The position numbers were made by a program, and so were the translations under genes. Source: a virus. From it: a stretch of DNA of 25,098 nucleotides. Each line of letters begins with the position of its first letter. The first letter of the stretch is position 1. The DNA lies in the IMG/VR virus record IMGVR_UViG_3300037189_017523, positions 1 to 25,098 of that record; one strand, 5' to 3'. This document shows, piece by piece, positions 20,525-25,098 of this stretch. The notes under the pieces are model-generated. The model did not search any database. It was given only the letters and a program-made list of their open reading frames with translations, and was not told the origin of the DNA.

Positions 20525-20615
20525 ATCGCGCATAAAACTATTTTTTTGTATGTATTAACTCAAAATAGTGCGGACCATATTTCAGGGTTTAAAATACCCT
20601 GTTATCAGATAACAG

Positions 20616-22112
20616 CTATTCTATAGAATCGCGTATAATTCTATTAGTGTCATCTGCATTTAGGGTGTTAGGCATCTCTCTAAGTGCTTGTGCACGGTCA
20701 CCAAATATGGCTGACAAAACACCTCCACTAGATGAACGTTCAGCAGTAATTCTAACAAACTCTTTGTTCTCGTCAAGTTCTTTCATTGACTTAACTAACT
20801 TCATCAAACGATCTACTTCTTGTGATACATTTGGATCAGCATAACCACCGTTCAATTCCTCTGCAAACCGCATAAATGCTACTCTCTGACCCTGCATCTC
20901 TATGATTGCAGTTAGTAAAGATTTGAGTTGATCTTTGGTTTTTACCTCTACTGGTAGATTAAATGCACAGGTGTTATCTGGTTTAAACGCGGGGCAATTT
21001 GCAGCAACAAAACAGGTGTTGCACTGTCTTAAACTGGTGCTATTTGACCTAACAACTGGCACATCTTTTAGAACATCAATACCGTTTTCTGTCTCTATTA
21101 CAGTTTTGTATTCATAACCAAAAACAGGCATAGAACTGACCTCAGAAGGGTCTCTTTGTACTACTTCAGTACGTTCTTTTTTGAGGTCTTCAGAACCACT
21201 GTTATTAGAACCATACCCACCCATTTGCATCAAACCTGTGTATAGGGTATCATCACTGTTATCAGATAGTAGTGAGTCTTTACCACCCTGTATAACTCTT
21301 AAATCCGGTTTATCTTTGTCCATTATTTTCTCTAACTGTAAATACGACCAAATTGCAACTTTGGTGGCTTCTAGTGTGTCATCTTCTACAAACTTTTTAA
21401 AATCTAATCCAGCTTTTTCTACAACACTCTTGTATCGTATTCTTGCTTGATCTTTCATATTTTTAGGGTATCTAACTAGTTTACTACCATCCCAGACAAT
21501 TGTCTCGCCTCTTCTCATTGGAGTTAGCCAGGATAATGTGCTAGTGGTAGAAAAAGGGATTTGGCGTAAATTGTCTGGTTTGACCGTAGCAAGGGCGTGA
21601 AAAGAAACCTGATAGTTTTGTTGTAACCTTCTTGTAATGGCGGCTAGTGACGTCACAGCCTCAATTTCAGTACCTGGGATGGCTATATTAGAGTACTCTT
21701 TTGCCCAATCCTCTAAAACAAACGTTTTGTAGTTTTCGTGCCACACTACCCATAGTTTAGGATCACCAGCATATACAGCTCTATTTTGGTTTATTGTAGG
21801 CAATCCAAGTATTTGGCTATCAAACTCTGTAAACCCTTCAATACGGGCGTAATTATTGGCAATAAACTCTTCATACTCAGCTGCGTATTCTTCTAGTTCT
21901 TTTCTAGAAAGGTTGGATTTATCTGCCTGAGTTGCACCTGAATCTACCCATATTTTCATATCGGGGAAAAAGTGCTCCCCTATTAAATACGTTTTGTTCT
22001 TTGGCAGTCCACGCTTGCGCAAACCTCAGTAGTTCAACATTACATTTGTTACGCCAGAACGTTCTAATAATGTACGATTTGAGGGTATTTCTACCCCACC
22101 AAAAATAATCAT
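20616..22112 (-). CDS. TGT/DpdA-like barrel protein, interrupted by in-frame TGA at codon 29
   Basis: The natural start is ATG 22112, joined to the HNH stop by TAATG. The frame is open for 28 codons (ending VMLNY), meets TGA at 22028-22026, then continues GLRKRGLPKNK to a TAG, 498 codons in all. If translation restarts, TTG at 22022 would give 468 residues. Numbering from that TTG: VDSGA (26-30), EFDSQIL (66-72), LWVVWHENY (90-98) and FHALATVKPD (141-150) then STLSWLTPMR resemble the order of tRNA-guanine transglycosylase-like barrels, including phage DpdA. The usual nucleophile Asp would fall near Ser/Thr 158-164. A Cys4 cluster (334, 337, 343, 352) and a helical C-terminus follow. Function is uncertain. 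Confidence 0.6.
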
Positions 22113-22570
22113 TAAATAACATCCACGAGACTGCTATGACGCCTTATATTGCACAGAGAGTGTGATGGACGTACATTATCTAGCGTGTTAGGACCATTTT
22201 TAGATATTGGTATAATATGATCTACTTGAAACCCTACCTGCCAATTAGGTAACCCATTTTTCCTTGGAGCATCCATATCAATTGGCTCATTGCATAAGTG
22301 GCAATCAGTTCCATACTTATCTAGTATATCTTGTATGGTGTGGTTATCTGTAACTGCTGCTTTCAGCATTCCATCGCGTTTCCTTGCACGAGCAACTGCG
22401 CGTTCTGGATAAGAACGGTAGTGCTTATCCCTACTAGCTTTAACTGATTCAGGGTTTTTATTCCTAAGTTCAGTTTTGTATGCATTGTAGGCAACACGAC
22501 ATTCATCACAAATTTCTTCTTTTTTCCTGTAGTGTTTTTTGTATCCAGCTGGTGTTCCGCAGTTATCCAT
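22112..22570 (-). CDS. HNH endonuclease
   Basis: A 152-residue protein with AGGAG seven bases before its ATG. The C-terminal half has CHLCNEPID, then FQVDHIIPISKNGPNTLDNVR and SHSLCNIRRH. This is an HNH (beta-beta-alpha metal) nuclease with D-H-x-x-P, N and H residues and a structural zinc from two Cys pairs. The N-terminal part has CGTPAGYKKHYRKKEEICDEC, a second small Cys/His cluster likely to bind DNA. Free-standing HNH nucleases act in phage packaging, homing or recombination. Its stop is the ATG of the interrupted gene downstream. Confidence 0.88.
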   Translation of the reverse strand: MDNCGTPAGYKKHYRKKEEICDECRVAYNAYKTELRNKNPESVKASRDKHYRSYPERAVARARKRDGMLKAAVTDNHTIQDILDKYGTDCHLCNEPIDMDAPRKNGLPNWQVGFQVDHIIPISKNGPNTLDNVRPSHSLCNIRRHSSLVDVI

Positions 22571-22572
22571 GT

Positions 22573-22917
22573 TTATTCTCCTATTAAATGTTCCAACAAT
22601 TGAGGGTTATCTTTTAAAACCATTAGTAATGTTTCTTCGTACATACCAATAAAATAATGTTCAGTATCTTCAAAGTTTAGCTTTGGTGCCATCTTACTAC
22701 CTGTAAAAAAAGTAAACCTAATGGCGTGTAAAATCTCGTGCATCAATACTTGGCGTTTACGGCTATCAGACGCATCTTTGTCTAATACTATCATATTACG
22801 ACGTTCCATAGTGTATCCGTAATTGTCCTCGTATAACATCCCGTCTTCTTTAGAGGTATGTTCTACAATAGTCCAAATTTGAGTACCTAATTTTATACTA
22901 GGTGGTAATTTACTCAA
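22573..22917 (-). CDS. HEXXH putative metallopeptidase
   Basis: The start is TTG at 22917: AAGGA lies seven bases before it and it overlaps the previous stop (TTGAGTAA). The 114-residue protein has QVLMHEILHAIRF (HEILH at about 60-64), typical of small zinc peptidases of the ImmA/IrrE or SprT-like kind. The upstream strands IKLGTQIWTIVEH and MIVLDKDASDS fit. An acidic residue later (EDTEHYF or MYEETL) could be the third ligand. The substrate is unknown; cleavage of a host regulator or of a phage protein is possible. Confidence 0.75.
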   Translation of the reverse strand: MSKLPPSIKLGTQIWTIVEHTSKEDGMLYEDNYGYTMERRNMIVLDKDASDSRKRQVLMHEILHAIRFTFFTGSKMAPKLNFEDTEHYFIGMYEETLLMVLKDNPQLLEHLIGE

Positions 22918-23395
22918 AATTTAATCCTTCAGTCCGTTGTAATCGTGCGTCTTTTGTTTTTAGTATGTTTTGTTTTTCTACCGCATCTTGTACTTGATCC
23001 CAGGATCTTATCTTTTTTGGTGCATCAGGTCTAAATTCTACACGCAAATACTCTGGAACACCAAACATTATACTGGGGATTCCTTGATTAAATGCATATA
23101 CCCATAACGTAGGATTACTAGTTATGAATAAGTCTATATTACCACGAGATCGGGCAACTTGTATCTGCCGCTCTTGTAGATTTTCTGTTTCTAAATGAAC
23201 AGATTTGTCTATTAATAGGTCATAGTCTACAATTTTATTAACGTTCAGCCAACGCTCAGCTTCAGCTGTGGACATTTCTGTCATCAAAACAATCTGGTTG
23301 TATGCTGTTAGGGGTCCGTACATAAGGAATCCAGTGGCTATTATACCATCTTTTCTATCCTTTAATACTCCGTCTATTTCTACTAATATTCTCAT
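22910..23395 (-). CDS. HAD-like protein with degenerate active site
   Basis: The N-terminus MRILVEIDGVL matches HAD motif I (DxDG-T/V), but the first Asp, the phosphorylated nucleophile, is Glu. VLMTEMS gives a motif II-like Thr. The later part IDLFITSNP then GIPSIMFGVPEYLRVEFRPD follows the end of phage HAD proteins, but its usual acidic pair is missing. The enzyme is probably inactive as a phosphatase and may bind nucleotides or proteins. 161 residues, three bases after the upstream stop. Confidence 0.6.
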   Translation of the reverse strand: MRILVEIDGVLKDRKDGIIATGFLMYGPLTAYNQIVLMTEMSTAEAERWLNVNKIVDYDLLIDKSVHLETENLQERQIQVARSRGNIDLFITSNPTLWVYAFNQGIPSIMFGVPEYLRVEFRPDAPKKIRSWDQVQDAVEKQNILKTKDARLQRTEGLNFE

Positions 23396-23398
23396 TTG

Positions 23399-23881
23399 TT
23401 ATCTTTTTGGTGGTTTTTGATCTTCTGGAAAGTTTTCTTCTGCATAACCTTCAAAATCATTTACGTGACCTAAAAATGTAGGCATAGAAATTCCATGGTA
23501 ATATGGCTGCTCATCATGTCTCTTAGAGTAATCTTCCATATTTGTTAAATCTACAGTATTTCCTGGACGGTTTTGGTGCTCAATATACGGACCACCTGCC
23601 CAAATGTGTGTCCATCCACGTGGCGTGGTCATCTTGACGTGGTATCCATACAGGTCATTGTAATGGATCATGTGTGAAGGGAAATCATGCATTCTAGAAA
23701 TAGCATTTGACTCTCTATCAATTTCGTGCTGATGATCTGAGTTTAAATCAGCATCACCTTCAGAAAATGTTGATCGAGCTTCTATTGCTTTTTTATCTTC
23801 TGGGGTAAAATTTCTACCCATGATTTCCTCAAACTGCTTACCTACGTTTGGGTTCTCTTCCGGTTGTTCATTTTCATTCAT
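23399..23881 (-). CDS. Unknown 160-aa protein with internal MGRN
   Basis: ATG 23881 has AGGAG six bases upstream. The first 20 residues (MNENEQPEENPNVG) are polar. Residue 21 starts MGRNFTPEDKK, like the N-terminal tag of left-block proteins, and GAGGA lies just before that ATG (23821), so an internal start is possible. The C-terminal half is strand-rich with many Trp, His and Tyr (HVKMTTPRGWTHIWAGGPYIEH). Function unknown. Confidence 0.65.
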   Translation of the reverse strand: MNENEQPEENPNVGKQFEEIMGRNFTPEDKKAIEARSTFSEGDADLNSDHQHEIDRESNAISRMHDFPSHMIHYNDLYGYHVKMTTPRGWTHIWAGGPYIEHQNRPGNTVDLTNMEDYSKRHDEQPYYHGISMPTFLGHVNDFEGYAEENFPEDQKPPKR

Positions 23882-23978
23882 AATCGTCTCCTAAACAATC
23901 ACATTTACAATAGTTTTCTACGCACATTCCTGCTAGTAATTCATGCCCACATTTGTGGCATGTATCTTTTAATGACAT
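23874..23978 (-). CDS. 34-aa zinc-finger-like microprotein
   Basis: ATG overlaps the nucleotidyltransferase stop as TAATG, and its TGA stop overlaps the next ATG by eight bases. The sequence has CHKCGHELLAGMC then CKCDC, about six Cys and two His in 34 residues, enough for one or two zinc sites. Its last codons carry the AGGAG site of the next gene. Short, but coupling and composition support it. Confidence 0.6.
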   Translation of the reverse strand: MSLKDTCHKCGHELLAGMCVENYCKCDCLGDDYE

Positions 23979-24865
23979 TAATTATTCCTGTATACTGCTG
24001 CTCTACGGATCAGTGTTGCTGCATCTGGCAACTCTACACCATAACTGGTTGATGATAACCCAGATAGGTATTTACTGATACCCTTTAACTTTTGTACTGT
24101 ACCTTCGCGTTTACCTGCTTGCCAGCGATAGTTATTAAAATCTGAGTATCCTTGACCACTAGAACTAAACGCTTGACTGCGGTTAGAATGGATCTCATTA
24201 AACAATGCTAGCCCTTGCTGTCCTGCACTAATTGCTTTTAGCTCGGCGTTTCTTTTTATTCCAGGATTAGTGGACATTTGGATCTCATTAACGGCAGCTG
24301 TTACTCTTGAATGAATTTGGTGAGCTTTACTGGCGTCTTCTGCAACTACCTTTTCCCATTCCGGATTATATGGTGGCTGTGCCTGTGGGTCTGGAGTAAC
24401 TGTCCATTCGTCATATTTTAAATCATACGCTGCATATGGGCGGATACTTCTAATGTCTGTACCTGTAGGGTTTACATAAAATGTTAACTCGTATCCATTC
24501 CAGTTATTGGTCTGCAAATCTAACTCTGATTTAAACCCTTCATTAATTTCAGAACTAATTTCTTTGTCTGACAATCCCTGATAGGATGGATTAGCGCGTC
24601 TAAACTGTGGAAAATCTACACCAACTAAACAGTCTAAATCGCCTGGGGTTCTAGCTGACTGCCATTGATGTGAAACACCTGATCCTGCTAACCATGCATG
24701 TGACCAGATCTCAGGATGGTTATACTTAGTATTTAGATACTTATCTAAAATAGATGAAATTTCTGATCTAACGCCGTTATGCAAAGTCCTACCCTGAAAT
24801 AGTTTAGGGTCCAGGGTAGGACTGGGCACGCTGAAATACGAAGTAGGTCTGGCGTTTATAGTCAT
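23978..24865 (-). CDS. Nucleotidyltransferase-like protein (Pol beta fold)
   Basis: A 295-residue protein. WLAGSGVSHQWQ followed by TPGDLDCLVGVDF (about 58-85) fits the G-S...D-x-D motif of the Pol-beta nucleotidyltransferase fold. A further strand YELTFYVNP could give the third acidic or neighbouring element. The C-terminal 120 residues are helical. In phages such proteins often lie near packaging or replication genes and may modify tRNA or proteins. Its ATG has no nearby ribosome site; GGAGGAG is 18 bases upstream, inside the preceding gene. Confidence 0.7.
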   Translation of the reverse strand: MTINARPTSYFSVPSPTLDPKLFQGRTLHNGVRSEISSILDKYLNTKYNHPEIWSHAWLAGSGVSHQWQSARTPGDLDCLVGVDFPQFRRANPSYQGLSDKEISSEINEGFKSELDLQTNNWNGYELTFYVNPTGTDIRSIRPYAAYDLKYDEWTVTPDPQAQPPYNPEWEKVVAEDASKAHQIHSRVTAAVNEIQMSTNPGIKRNAELKAISAGQQGLALFNEIHSNRSQAFSSSGQGYSDFNNYRWQAGKREGTVQKLKGISKYLSGLSSTSYGVELPDAATLIRRAAVYRNN

Positions 24866-24874
24866 AAGACTATT

Positions 24875-25098
24875 CTACGCTGTCTCCTCCGTAGAATCGG
24901 TCTTAATTCCGCGTTCTTTTAGCTTTTCTTTTACCTTGTCGGGTACAGTCTGCTCAACCTGCGGTGATAAAGCAGCCAAAACTGCGTTTGTAACACGGTC
25001 TGCTACCATCTGGGCTTCTACGTTCTGTACAATTTGCTTGACTACAGTGTAGATCTCAGAAATAGTGATCTCGTGGTTTTTTTCTAGGTTTTCTGGTA
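24875..25098 (-). CDS. Partial helical protein running off the right edge
   Basis: Open on the minus strand from the window edge to a TAG at 24877-24875; 73 complete codons are visible. It contains EIYTVVKQIVQNVEAQM, RVTNAVLAALSPQVEQTV and KVKEKLKERGIKTD, an amphipathic helical C-terminus with an acidic last stretch. The beginning is missing, so the family is unknown. It ends nine bases before the nucleotidyltransferase start, so they are probably co-transcribed. Confidence 0.65.
   Translation of the reverse strand, partial: PENLEKNHEITISEIYTVVKQIVQNVEAQMVADRVTNAVLAALSPQVEQTVPDKVKEKLKERGIKTDSTEETA

Noticed and set aside
20444-20615. Cobalamin riboswitch before nrdJ
   Set aside because: The leader after the promoter is only about 45 bases, too short, and no B12-box-like sequence was seen.
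21990-22028. Selenocysteine insertion element after the in-frame TGA
   Set aside because: No convincing SECIS-type stem with a proper apical loop follows, only a short TTGCGCAA palindrome.
21919-22122. 67-codon frame overlapping the HNH stop and the interrupted gene
   Set aside because: It runs out of frame through the conserved start of the 498-codon gene and has no family features. ATG 22112 with TAATG is the better start.

Overview
The window looks like part of a tailed-phage genome, or a prophage-like element. It is tightly packed, runs in three long same-strand blocks, and joins genes by stop/start overlaps (mostly TAATG). It carries typical phage accessory genes: an adenosylcobalamin-dependent ribonucleotide reductase, an HNH nuclease, a nucleotidyltransferase, an NlpC/P60 hydrolase, a small heat shock protein, and many tiny unknown genes. 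No portal, capsid, tail, terminase, integrase, rRNA or CRISPR gene is recognisable. A low-to-mid GC actinobacterial host is my guess. It rests on the Pyr_excise-type protein, the class II reductase and an apparently leaderless start, and it is not proven.

Layout. (1) Positions 66-6529, minus strand: about 16 small genes read leftward. They include an Hsp20, a GNAT-like protein, three ParB-like GHHR proteins (two are tandem duplicates), one or two ADP-ribosyltransferase-like proteins, zinc-ribbon proteins and a conserved basic phage protein. Several share an N-terminal MGR(N/S)xAxF or MTELNxxQF signature. I read this as an accessory or effector cassette. Downstream of hsp20 lie a hairpin terminator and two tRNA-sized folds that do not make canonical tRNAs. 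(2) Positions 6530-7344: a divergent, G/T-rich, repeat-bearing non-coding region, probably the control region or an origin. (3) Positions 7345-14236, plus strand: a regulator of Cro/XRE type, several unknown proteins, then a MoxR-type AAA+ ATPase, a two-domain HEXXH-metallopeptidase/VWA protein, a coiled-coil protein and an excisionase-like HTH protein. The block ends at a strong terminator. (4) Positions 14348-17567, plus strand: an array of microgenes 15-88 residues long around a Pyr_excise-type DNA repair protein, ending in a HicA-like protein. The microgenes are joined by a recurring GGAA..AACTAATG junction. A low-complexity 12-bp repeat crosses the first few. (5) Positions 17661-18200, plus: an NlpC/P60 lipoprotein, then a bidirectional terminator. 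(6) Positions 18252-25098, minus: nucleotide metabolism and accessory genes (NrdJ, HNH, HEXXH protein, degenerate HAD protein, nucleotidyltransferase). One 498-codon gene here has an in-frame TGA at codon 29.

How the genes may work together. The MoxR/HEXXH-VWA pair has the layout of ATP-driven chaperone systems in which AAA+ and VWA partners remodel or activate a target. It may act with the adjacent coiled-coil protein. NrdJ would supply dNTPs using host cobalamin. The left cassette may be made late or packaged in the virion, but nothing in the sequence proves that. The most notable observations are the in-frame TGA, the MoxR/VWA/HEXXH module, the shared N-terminal tags, the microgene junctions and the repeat-rich divergent control region. 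All family assignments come from reading motifs by eye; no database search was run.
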